From contig JAKQEQ010000181.1 of assembly GCA_029556545.1 (NCBI GenBank), positions 80,841-144,840 of the forward strand: a DNA stretch of 64,000 bases, written 5' to 3'. This DNA comes from Candidatus Hydrogenedentota bacterium (lineage in GTDB: Bacteria > Hydrogenedentota > Hydrogenedentia > Hydrogenedentales > JAGMZX01). Shown here in pieces: positions 53,572-61,293 of this stretch (within the stretch, counting starts at the first letter, position 1; every line of letters begins with the position of its first letter). The position numbers and the translations under genes were made by a program. The notes beneath the pieces are model-generated. The model searched no databases and had not been told where the DNA came from. It was given only the letters and a program-made list of their open reading frames with translations.

Positions 53572-54258
53572 TCAACCATCGTAGCGGTAGCCGACGCCGT
53601 GGACGGTCAGAATGATGGCCGGTTCCTTGGGGTCGCGCTCGATGCGCTTACGCAGTTGCGAAATATGCTGGTCCAGGGCGCGGCTGTTCGGGAAGTAGTC
53701 GCGTCCCCACCCGTGGTCCAGCAGCGTGTTGCGGTCGAGCACGCGGCCCTTGTTGCGATGGAACAATTCGAGGAGCCGCACGTCGCGCAGGCTGAGGTCG
53801 ATAACCTGCTTCCCGCGCCGCGCGCGCAGCTCCGCCGGCAAGACCTCAAGGTCCAGCATGCGGAACGGCGGCGACTGCGTCTCCGGCCCGCGCGCGGCCA
53901 TGGCCCGCCGCGTGACCGCGCGGATCCGCGCGACGACTTCGCGCACGCCGAACGGCTTCATGATGAAGTCGTCGCCGCCGAGCTCGAGCCCGAGCACCTT
54001 ATCCACTTCTTCCGACTTGGCGCTGATGAAGACGATCGGAATCCTCGGGTTGAGTTTGCGAACGGCGCGGCACACGTCGTACCCGTTGATTTTCGGCATC
54101 ATGATGTCGAGACAAATAAAGTCCGGCGCTTCCGAGCGGAAGAGGTCGAGGGCCTCCTGTCCGTCGCGCGCGGGCAGCGGCGCATAGCCCTCGCGCGTGA
54201 GCACTTCCATCAATCCGTTTCGGATGTTCTCGTCATCTTCCGCCACCAGGACCTTCAT
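53572..54258 (-). CDS. OmpR/PhoB-type response regulator
   Basis: A 228-residue two-component regulator. The receiver domain has the acidic pair EDD (residues 7-9), phosphoacceptor Asp51 (DFICLDIMMPKINGYD) and the conserved VFISAKSEEVDKVLGLELGGDDFIMKPFG with Ser and Lys. The C-terminal winged helix follows (VIDLSLRDVRLLELFHRNKGRVLDRNTLLDHGWGRDYFPNSRALDQHISQLRKRIERD). It overlaps the histidine kinase gene by 4 nt (ATGA) and is its partner. Target genes are unknown; the neighbouring VWA gene is a candidate. Confidence 0.95.
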   Translation of the reverse strand: MKVLVAEDDENIRNGLMEVLTREGYAPLPARDGQEALDLFRSEAPDFICLDIMMPKINGYDVCRAVRKLNPRIPIVFISAKSEEVDKVLGLELGGDDFIMKPFGVREVVARIRAVTRRAMAARGPETQSPPFRMLDLEVLPAELRARRGKQVIDLSLRDVRLLELFHRNKGRVLDRNTLLDHGWGRDYFPNSRALDQHISQLRKRIERDPKEPAIILTVHGVGYRYDG

Positions 54259-55895
54259 GTCGCCACTCCTCGGGCTACGGGCGCATGCAGTCGCAGTTCA
54301 AAGACCGCGCCGCCGTCGCCGTGAATCACGCGCAGGTCGCCGCCGTGCAGCCGCGCGAGTTCGCGCGAGAGCGCAAGGCCGATGCCGGTGCCCGTGACGC
54401 CGTCCGATATCTTGTTGCTCAGCCGATAGAACGGCTGGAAAATCCGCTCGTACTCGCCGTTCGGGATACCCGGCCCTCGGTCTTCCACCGTCAATATCGC
54501 CATGTCTCCGTCGCGACACAGACGCATGCCGAGATAGCCTCCGTCGGCGGCGTACTTCTCCACATTATTGATGAGATTGTTCAGAATCTGTTCGAGGGCG
54601 TCCGCGTCAAATGCCGCCTGATCGCCGTCGGCGCACTCGAAGCAGACTTTCATGCCTCGCGCTTCGAGGGCGGGCCGGGCGCGTTCGAGCACGGCGCGCA
54701 CCGTTTTCTCGATGCATCCGGGTTTCGGATGCAACGCCAAGGCGCGCCGCTGCCTCCGGCTGAACGTCAGGATGTTCCCGATGAGACGGCTCAAGCGCTG
54801 GCTTTCGGAGACGATGACGCCGAGCGAGCGCGCGGCGCGCGGATCGCCGGCGAGTTCATCTTCAAGCAGTTCGGCGTACATGCGGATGTTCGTCAGGGGT
54901 GTCTTCAGTTCGTGCGACACTTGATTGACAAAGGTGACACGCCGCGCGGCTTCGCGCATCTCGCGCGAACTCTCACGGTAGAGATACAGGGCGAGGCCCG
55001 CCAGCGCGATGGATATGGCCGCGCCGCCCGCCGCAAGGTTGAACCACACGGCCCGTCCCCCCGCAGCGGCGAGCATATCGGGCGGGCCGTAATAGTTCAG
55101 CGTCCAGGCGCTCAAGGGTGGGCTGAGCGGCAGCGTGTACACCGGCCGCGCCTCGTCGCGGGATTCGTAATTGCCCCACTGGTAAAGCGTGTTCCCGTGG
55201 GAATCCGTGAGCACGATGCGTTCCGAGGCGGCTTCCTCGGGCGCGGTGTCGGGCAGCACGCCGACGATGTCGGCAATCAGGCGCATGCGTTCGAGTTCGA
55301 TTCCCACCGTATGCCCTTGTCCGTCGCGCCACCAGAAGATAAAGTTGAGTCCGTCGCTCCAGTGCCACGTGTACCAGCCGCTGGCAAGCCGCAAGCCGCC
55401 GCTGTCGAGCGGCGTCTGCTGAAACGGCGTCGCGTCCGGGGAAGGATCCATCGCGGGCGTGTCACCGGGAGAGGCGATCGCGTCCGGCGGATGAAACAGC
55501 GGATCACGGCTTCGCCACAATTCCGTGGTCCGCTGAAAGAACTCGCGGTCCTTCGTGGAACTCTCCGCGGAAAGCTTCGGGAACATCAGCATGCCGTCGT
55601 CTCCGATGACAAAGAGCTGACGCACCAGTCCCGTGGCCGTCAACGCATCGGACACCTTCCCCGTCTCGGCCTCATCCCAGGAATACTCGGTGAAGGGGCG
55701 GATGTGCGCCTGCAAGAACTCGCGGACCTGATCATCGACGGCGACCAGCCGCGCCGCCACGAGATCGCGCCAGCGGTGCGCGGCAATCTCCCGGTCGTCG
55801 CGCGCGATGCGCGCCCCGAGCACGGTCAGCAGCGCGACGGGGGCGACGACCAGGAGCACCAGCACAAGGATCAACCGAGGTTTCACGCGATTCAC
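54255..55895 (-). CDS. Membrane sensor histidine kinase
   Basis: A 546-residue kinase. An N-terminal span (LILVLVLLVVAPVALLTVLG), a large extracytoplasmic sensor region (about residues 30-270) and a second span (LAAGGAAISIALAGLALYLY) lead to the dimerisation domain. Its phosphoacceptor is His328 (FVNQVSHELKTPLTNIRMYAELL). The ATPase domain has N-box ILNNLINNVEKYA, G1 ILTVEDRGPGIP and G2 GTGIGLALSREL. The sensor region contains a Pro/Asp-rich stretch (PPDAIASPGDTPAMDPSPDATP). The signal is unknown. It lies 23 nt downstream of the VWA gene and overlaps the response regulator, an operon arrangement. Confidence 0.93.
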   Translation of the reverse strand: MNRVKPRLILVLVLLVVAPVALLTVLGARIARDDREIAAHRWRDLVAARLVAVDDQVREFLQAHIRPFTEYSWDEAETGKVSDALTATGLVRQLFVIGDDGMLMFPKLSAESSTKDREFFQRTTELWRSRDPLFHPPDAIASPGDTPAMDPSPDATPFQQTPLDSGGLRLASGWYTWHWSDGLNFIFWWRDGQGHTVGIELERMRLIADIVGVLPDTAPEEAASERIVLTDSHGNTLYQWGNYESRDEARPVYTLPLSPPLSAWTLNYYGPPDMLAAAGGRAVWFNLAAGGAAISIALAGLALYLYRESSREMREAARRVTFVNQVSHELKTPLTNIRMYAELLEDELAGDPRAARSLGVIVSESQRLSRLIGNILTFSRRQRRALALHPKPGCIEKTVRAVLERARPALEARGMKVCFECADGDQAAFDADALEQILNNLINNVEKYAADGGYLGMRLCRDGDMAILTVEDRGPGIPNGEYERIFQPFYRLSNKISDGVTGTGIGLALSRELARLHGGDLRVIHGDGGAVFELRLHAPVARGVAT

Positions 55896-55918
55896 CGCCT
55901 CTTCTTGGCGTATCTATT

Positions 55919-57277
55919 CTACTCGACGTAGCCGAGCGACTGCAGTTGCTGGGCATTCTGGTATTCGACCATGACTTTACGCCGTTCCCGCCATGCCCCG
56001 TCATCCAGATGATCCAAGTCCTTCATGGTTTCGAGGCCGTCCACCCGCAGTTGCTCGGACTTGAAACGCGTCGCGTTGTCCACGTACCAGGGAATATTCT
56101 CCGAGAGCGTGCGGCGTGCCTCCTCGATCTTGCCTTGATCGCGGAGAACGCGCGCCGCCTCGTTCCGTTCCGCGCCAATCTGCCGCACGACGGAAACCAT
56201 GACATTCGCGTCCGTATGGCGGTCCACTTCGTCGTCGGAATCCGAGTACCGGGCGGCGAGGCGGTCCTTGTGGCGTTCGGTCTTGCGCGAGATGAGATTG
56301 AGGCAGCGGGAGGTCACTTCTCCGACGTTGATTTCCTCTCCGGCGGCGCGGGCCGGAAGTTCGATCTCGACGATAACGTACTTGTCCTGGTTGCTGAACA
56401 GTTGTCCGAAGTCCACGGTGACACGCTGTCCCTCGACGGTACCCTCGCGCCCAAGGACGCGCACGGGCCGCACCCCCGACGCGCAATCGAGGGCTGCCGT
56501 GGCATCCTGCGCGACGGCGGTAAGTACGTCGCCGAATTCGAGGCTGAACTTCTTGGCGAGGTCACCGGCTTCCGCGGCGAAGAGATGGCTGCCGTTGCTG
56601 CGGCGCGCCAGCAGGACCATGAGGTCTTCGTTGTAATCGAGCCCGAGGCCGATGGTCGTCACGGTAATCCCCGAGCGAAAGAGGGACGCGCCGAGTTCTC
56701 CCAGGTTCTCTGGCGCGCTGGGTCCCACGTTCGCGAGGCCGTCAGAGAGCAGCACGACGCGATTCACGCGCTCCTTGTCCAAGAACTTGCGCACTTCGGC
56801 GGCGCCCTTGCTCACGCCCGCGAAGAGGGCCGTGTTCCCGCCCGCGCGAAGGCGGCGAATGGCGTCGGTAATGGTCTCGCGGTCCGAGACTTTGGTCGCC
56901 GGGACCAGCACCGAGACGGTCGTGTCATACGCTATGACGGACACGACATCCCGCGGGTTGAGGCGGTCGAGGACCATGATCGCCGCGTCCTTCGCCCGGT
57001 CGATTTTTTCGCCGGCCATGGAGCCCGACTTGTCCAGCACGATGGCGACGTTCACCGGCGGACGCTCGCCAGGCTCGATGTCAAAACCGCGCAAACGCAC
57101 TTTGACGTATGCCGTCCGCGGTGCTCCCGCCTTCACCACCGGCGTACTGAGCCCCGCCTCCATCTCGATTTCCCGGGAGTGCGCGACGGCGCCCGCGCAC
57201 GCCAGGATCAGCGCGCCTATGACGTATTGCGCCGCACTCGACCGCGACAACTGTCCGTTCAGACCCTTGATTCTCAT
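55919..57277 (-). CDS. Exported von Willebrand factor type A domain protein
   Basis: A 452-residue protein with a signal peptide (AAQYVIGALILACAGAVAHS). The VWA domain holds the MIDAS motif DKSGS (Asp82, Ser84, Ser86), then GGNTALFAGVSKG and VVLLSDGLANVGP. The C-terminal part is a beta-rich region (FSNQDKYVIVEIELPARAAGEEINVGEV) and a helical tail (RNEAARVLRDQGKIEEARRTL). It binds a protein partner or metal outside the cytoplasm; the partner is unknown. ATG 57277 is chosen because GGAGGA lies upstream. It is 23 nt before the kinase gene and may be part of the same sensing system. Confidence 0.88.
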   Translation of the reverse strand: MRIKGLNGQLSRSSAAQYVIGALILACAGAVAHSREIEMEAGLSTPVVKAGAPRTAYVKVRLRGFDIEPGERPPVNVAIVLDKSGSMAGEKIDRAKDAAIMVLDRLNPRDVVSVIAYDTTVSVLVPATKVSDRETITDAIRRLRAGGNTALFAGVSKGAAEVRKFLDKERVNRVVLLSDGLANVGPSAPENLGELGASLFRSGITVTTIGLGLDYNEDLMVLLARRSNGSHLFAAEAGDLAKKFSLEFGDVLTAVAQDATAALDCASGVRPVRVLGREGTVEGQRVTVDFGQLFSNQDKYVIVEIELPARAAGEEINVGEVTSRCLNLISRKTERHKDRLAARYSDSDDEVDRHTDANVMVSVVRQIGAERNEAARVLRDQGKIEEARRTLSENIPWYVDNATRFKSEQLRVDGLETMKDLDHLDDGAWRERRKVMVEYQNAQQLQSLGYVE

Positions 57278-57393
57278 GGCATCGTCCTCCGTTTCCGGGG
57301 TTTCGCCGATGCGGCGCCCCGCGACTGCCCCCAGTGTGCCTTGCGGCCGAAGGCGAAGGGTCAACGCGGGGCAAAATACTTGTAAGAAATTCG

Positions 57394-58623
57394 TCAGAAC
57401 AAGGCGCGCACGCGGATAGTCTCCGGGAGCGCGGCGAGGCGGCGTATCATCGCGCGTGTGGCGGTCTTGTCGATGTCCACGATCAGGTAGCCGACGTCTT
57501 CATGGGTGCGCAGGTGCTGCGCCGCGACATTGATCCCGGCCTCGCCAAAGATCGCGTTCACGTTCTGCAGGACGCCGGGGACGTTCTGGTGGATATGGAG
57601 GATGCGGTGGTGATGCAGCAGTTCGGGCAAGAGCACGTTCGGGAAGTTGACCGCGCCCTCTGTCGAACCGTTGTTCGTAAATCGGATCAGCTTCCCGGAC
57701 ACCTCGATCCCGATGTTGCGCTGGGCCTCCTGGGTCGATCCGCCGATGTGCGGCGTAAGGATGACGTTCGGCAATCCCTGCAAGGGCGTGATAAAGGGGT
57801 CGGCGGCGGAACTCGGCTCCTCGGGGAACACGTCGATGGCCGCTCCCGCGATTCGCTTCGCGACCAGGGCCGCGCGCAGGGCCTCGATATCCACCACGAA
57901 GCCCCGGCTGGTGTTGATGAGATACGCCCCTGTCTTCATCCAACCGATTTCGGACGCGCCGATCAGGCCCGCGTTGTCCGGGTCGCCGGGCACATGGACG
58001 GTGACCACGTCGCTGCGTTCGAGCAGGTCGCGCAGGTCCGCCGTGCGCGTCGCGTTCCCGAGGGCGAGCCTGTCCGCCACGTCGTGAAATAACACCCGCA
58101 TGCCCAACGCCTCGGCAAGAATGGACACCTGGCTGCCGATGTGGCCGTAGCCGACGATGCCGAGGGTCTTGCCCCGCACCTCGACGCTGCCGTGTGCGCT
58201 CTTGTCCCACACGCCGTCGTGCGCGGCGCGGACCTTGTCGTGCAGGTTGCGAAACAGCATCAGAATGTCCGCGATCACGAGTTCGGCGACGCTGCGCGTA
58301 TTCGCGTGGGGGGCGTTGAAGACGGGGATGCCCATAGAGCGCGCGACGGACGAGGCAATCTGGTTCGTGCCGATGCAAAACGCGCCGATGGCGAGCAGGC
58401 GGCGCGCCTTCTTGAGGACCCGATCCGTGAGATAGGTCTTTGATCGTATCCCGATGAGGTGGTAATCGGCGATGCACTCGACCAGTTCCGCCTCGTCCAG
58501 CGCGCGTTTCGCCGTTTCCACCGCGAACGTTTCCTCGCGCAAGCGCGCTACCGCGTCAGGATGGACACCCTCCAACAAGAGCACGCGAATTTTTTGCTTC
58601 GGAAAGGAAGTCTCGACGGTCAT
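57394..58623 (-). CDS. serA: D-3-phosphoglycerate dehydrogenase
   Basis: A 409-residue enzyme of the E. coli SerA length class. It oxidises 3-phosphoglycerate at the first step of serine synthesis with NAD+. The substrate-binding segment is IGIRSKTYLTDRVLKKARRLLAIGAFCIGTNQI, the Rossmann motif is LGIVGYGHIGSQVSILAEALGMRVLFHD, and the catalytic Arg/Glu/His lie in LINTSRGFVVDIEAL, DVFPEEP and LTPHIGGSTQEAQ. The C-terminal ACT domain (RILHIHQNVPGVLQNVNAIFGEAGINVAAQHLRT) is the serine feedback site. Confidence 0.95.
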   Translation of the reverse strand: MTVETSFPKQKIRVLLLEGVHPDAVARLREETFAVETAKRALDEAELVECIADYHLIGIRSKTYLTDRVLKKARRLLAIGAFCIGTNQIASSVARSMGIPVFNAPHANTRSVAELVIADILMLFRNLHDKVRAAHDGVWDKSAHGSVEVRGKTLGIVGYGHIGSQVSILAEALGMRVLFHDVADRLALGNATRTADLRDLLERSDVVTVHVPGDPDNAGLIGASEIGWMKTGAYLINTSRGFVVDIEALRAALVAKRIAGAAIDVFPEEPSSAADPFITPLQGLPNVILTPHIGGSTQEAQRNIGIEVSGKLIRFTNNGSTEGAVNFPNVLLPELLHHHRILHIHQNVPGVLQNVNAIFGEAGINVAAQHLRTHEDVGYLIVDIDKTATRAMIRRLAALPETIRVRALF

Positions 58624-58753
58624 GCCGTAACTCCGAACTCGGCGCCGGGATCAAACGGCGCGGATCATACGCGGGTTCCGGGGGCGGCAACAAGACGCGG
58701 AACCGATCCGACAGATTGGACAGATCGGACAAGTCTGACGCGTGCGGCGGCCG

Positions 58754-59635
58754 TCACGAGTGGGGTTGATCCGAGGTGTCCGGCGGCGCGCCCTCGCCGG
58801 GCTCGGGCGTCGTTTCCGACCCGGCGGGATTGTCCGACGGGTTCGCGCCCGCGGCTGCGGGCGTTCCCTCCGCGCGGTAGAAGGGGTCCCGATCGGCAGC
58901 GAAATCCTCCGCCACGTCCTCCTCGGCGGTGCGGTCCTCGAGGGCGTACAGGCGGGCCACGTCCGTGGCGGCCATCTGCCCGAAACGGGTGAGCGGGGCT
59001 CGATTCATGAGGTTGCGCAACAACGTGAGCGCCGTGGCGCGCTCCCCGAGATTGACTTCGTGCATCTTCGCCAATTGATACGTGGCCTCGGCCCAGACGT
59101 TGCGGTTCTCGGGGAACCGCGCGGCGATTTCCTCGAGCAACAGGCCCGCTTCGACAAATCGGTCCACTGACTTGAGCAGTCGCACGGCCTCGAACAGCGC
59201 CGCCGCCGCGTTGCTCTGATAGCGACGGTAGAGTTGGACCGCGCCGTCGATGTCGCCGCGGAGCGCCATTCGGCGCGCCTGCGCGAACTCGGAGGGGTCC
59301 TCGATTCGGGCGCTGAACGGCCCGATGCGGTCGATGCCGCGCACGGCCAGGGAATCAATCACCGAGTAGGCGTAATAGATGATGGGCGGAATGAACAGCA
59401 GCAGACACCACATCAAGACGGGCAATCTGCGCACGACGGGCGTGTTCTCGTAGAACGAGAGCGATACGAGCAGACACACTGCGGACGCGATCAGCCACAT
59501 GATCGCCGCCACAGTCGGCGGCGTCGCGTTCCGCTCTCGCGACCACCGCTCGCGGATCGCGTAGTTGAGCAGGCACAGGGTCAGGCTGATTGCCGCGAGC
59601 ACCAGGAACTCCGGCACTTTCACGTAATAAAGCAT
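58754..59635 (-). CDS. Membrane protein with C-terminal TPR-like domain
   Basis: A 293-residue protein I cannot name. Three N-terminal membrane spans (FLVLAAISLTLCLLNYAI, AAIMWLIASAVCLLVSLSF, LPVLMWCLLLFIPPIIYYAYSVID) are followed by a helical repeat region typical of TPR folds. Its segments are AQARRMALRGDIDGAVQLYRRYQSNAAAALFEAVRLLKSVDRFVEAGLLLEEIAARFPENRNVWAEATYQLAKMHEVNLGERATALTLLRNLMNRAP. The end is an acidic Pro-rich tail. It may scaffold a complex at the cytoplasmic face. It opens the minus-strand run that continues to DegT. Confidence 0.7.
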   Translation of the reverse strand: MLYYVKVPEFLVLAAISLTLCLLNYAIRERWSRERNATPPTVAAIMWLIASAVCLLVSLSFYENTPVVRRLPVLMWCLLLFIPPIIYYAYSVIDSLAVRGIDRIGPFSARIEDPSEFAQARRMALRGDIDGAVQLYRRYQSNAAAALFEAVRLLKSVDRFVEAGLLLEEIAARFPENRNVWAEATYQLAKMHEVNLGERATALTLLRNLMNRAPLTRFGQMAATDVARLYALEDRTAEEDVAEDFAADRDPFYRAEGTPAAAGANPSDNPAGSETTPEPGEGAPPDTSDQPHS

Positions 59636-60006
59636 CTACGAATCCACTCCCTCCCACGCCATCCTCTTCGTTCACACGGGACGCGGCATCCAGGCCGCTC
59701 GCGTGTCAGTATATGACTTATTCCACAGGGGGTCAAACCCTTTTCTCGGGAGCCCCCGGGCCGGGGACTTAACGCTGGATTGACTTCGCCGTCGTGATGT
59801 AGCACCATGATGCCCTTGGAGGCCAACAATGGGGTCGAAACGGGCGGGCTCTTCAGTCCGTGGTTACGGGCCGACCGGTCCATTTTCAGCCGTTTCCAAG
59901 GGTTTTCGCGCGAAAAGACGCTTTTGGGCCCGGCGGGCGCGACCGTTCGGACCGGGCAGGGCCTTTCCCCGCGAATAGCACGTTTCAGACATACGAGGAG
60001 TTGAGC
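59636..60006. other. Intergenic region upstream of the GspE-type ATPase gene
   Basis: About 370 bp with no gene. It contains the 14-bp perfect palindrome TTTTCGCGCGAAAA at 59903-59916, about 90 nt before the ATPase start, a candidate operator, and several GC-rich inverted repeats (CCCGGGCCGGGG near 59755; GGGCCCGGCGGGCGC near 59927). I could not identify a confident promoter. Confidence 0.5.
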
Positions 60007-61272
60007 ATGGCCAAACCCGCCGTCGTGGAAGAGGCGCAGATTCATGCAATCCCTTTGAAGGACATTCAGGCATGCGTGCTCGCGGCCATCGAGACGAAGG
60101 ACGATACTGGCGTCGGCGACGCCGTGGACGTCATGCTCAGCCAGGCGGCGTACCACAACGCGAGCGACGTACACCTCGAACCGTGGAGCGATTACCTCTC
60201 CCTGCGGTACCGTCTTGATGGCATTCTGCAGGACGTAGCGCTGGCGCCGCGCGCGTACCAGGCGAAGATCATCGCGCGGATCAAGGTATTGTCCGAGTTG
60301 GTCGTGTATCGCAAGGACGTGCCGCAGGACGGGCGGATTGACGCGGAGAAGACCTCGTGCGGGCGGCCCATGCGCGTGTCAACGGTGCCGACGATCAAGG
60401 GCGAGAGCACGGTAATCCGGCTGCTGGGCGATTTGCAGGAGTTGCTGACGCTGGATGCACTCGGCTTTCAGCCGCTCGTGGTGGAGGCGCTGCGCGAGAA
60501 CATCACGCGGTCCCAGGGGACGCTCCTACTCACGGGACCGAGTTCGAGCGGCAAGACCACGACAATTTATGGGCTCCTTCGCGAGATGATGGCCATGCAG
60601 AAGAACACGACGAACATCGTGACCATCGAGGACCCGGTCGAATACAGCATGGACAAGATCTCGCAGATTCAGGTTAACCCGCACGTCGATTTTACGTTTG
60701 CGAACGCGCTGCGCTCGATCTTGCGGCAGGACCCGGAAGTCATCATGGTCGGCGAAATTCGCGATCTCGAGACCGCGAAAATGGCCGTGCAGGCCGGCCT
60801 GACGGGCCACTATGTCATCAGCACCATCCACAGCGGCACGGCAGCCGGGGTGTTCACGCGGTTGCTCGATATGGGTATCGAGCCGTTTCTCGTCGCGTCT
60901 TCCGTGACGGGCGTGCTGGCCCAGCGGCTCGTGCGCCTGAATTGCCCGGACTGCACCGAGCCTTATGCACCGGATCGGTTCATCCTCGAACGCTTCGGAC
61001 GCCCGGACGAAGCGCAGCGCTACTTCCGGGGGCGCGGCTGTGAGCGGTGCCAAAACATCGGCTATCGCAGTCGCGCGGCCATCGGCGAACTGCTCGTGGT
61101 GAATCAGGAATTGTCCGAGTTGGTCTTGCAGCGGCCGACAACGGCCCGCCTCCAGACGGCCGCCGTGGCGCACGGCATGGAAACCATCGAGGAAGACGGC
61201 TTCAAGAAGGCGCGGAAAGGCATCACGACGGTCGAGGAACTCCTGCGGGTCCTGCCCACGCCGCTCGGGTAA
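60007..61272 (+). CDS. GspE/PilB-family secretion or pilus ATPase lacking the N-terminal module
   Basis: A 421-residue hexameric ATPase. N2-type domain: AAYHNASDVHLEPWSDYLSLRYRLDGILQDV. Core: Walker A GPSSSGKTTTIYGLL (Lys183), Asp box IVTIEDPVEYSMDKISQIQVNP, Walker B LRQDPEVIMVGEIRDLETAKMAVQAGLTGHYVISTIHS. The zinc-binding pair (CPDC...CERC) and YRSRAAIGELL mark it as GspE/PilB-like rather than PilT. Full-length family members carry an extra N-terminal (GspE-N) module of about 150 residues, missing here. ATG 60007 has GAGGAG upstream. It would power a type II secretion or type IV pilus machine encoded elsewhere. Confidence 0.9.
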   Translation: MAKPAVVEEAQIHAIPLKDIQACVLAAIETKDDTGVGDAVDVMLSQAAYHNASDVHLEPWSDYLSLRYRLDGILQDVALAPRAYQAKIIARIKVLSELVVYRKDVPQDGRIDAEKTSCGRPMRVSTVPTIKGESTVIRLLGDLQELLTLDALGFQPLVVEALRENITRSQGTLLLTGPSSSGKTTTIYGLLREMMAMQKNTTNIVTIEDPVEYSMDKISQIQVNPHVDFTFANALRSILRQDPEVIMVGEIRDLETAKMAVQAGLTGHYVISTIHSGTAAGVFTRLLDMGIEPFLVASSVTGVLAQRLVRLNCPDCTEPYAPDRFILERFGRPDEAQRYFRGRGCERCQNIGYRSRAAIGELLVVNQELSELVLQRPTTARLQTAAVAHGMETIEEDGFKKARKGITTVEELLRVLPTPLG

Positions 61273-61293
61273 TCGGATCAGCCACCGGGGTCG

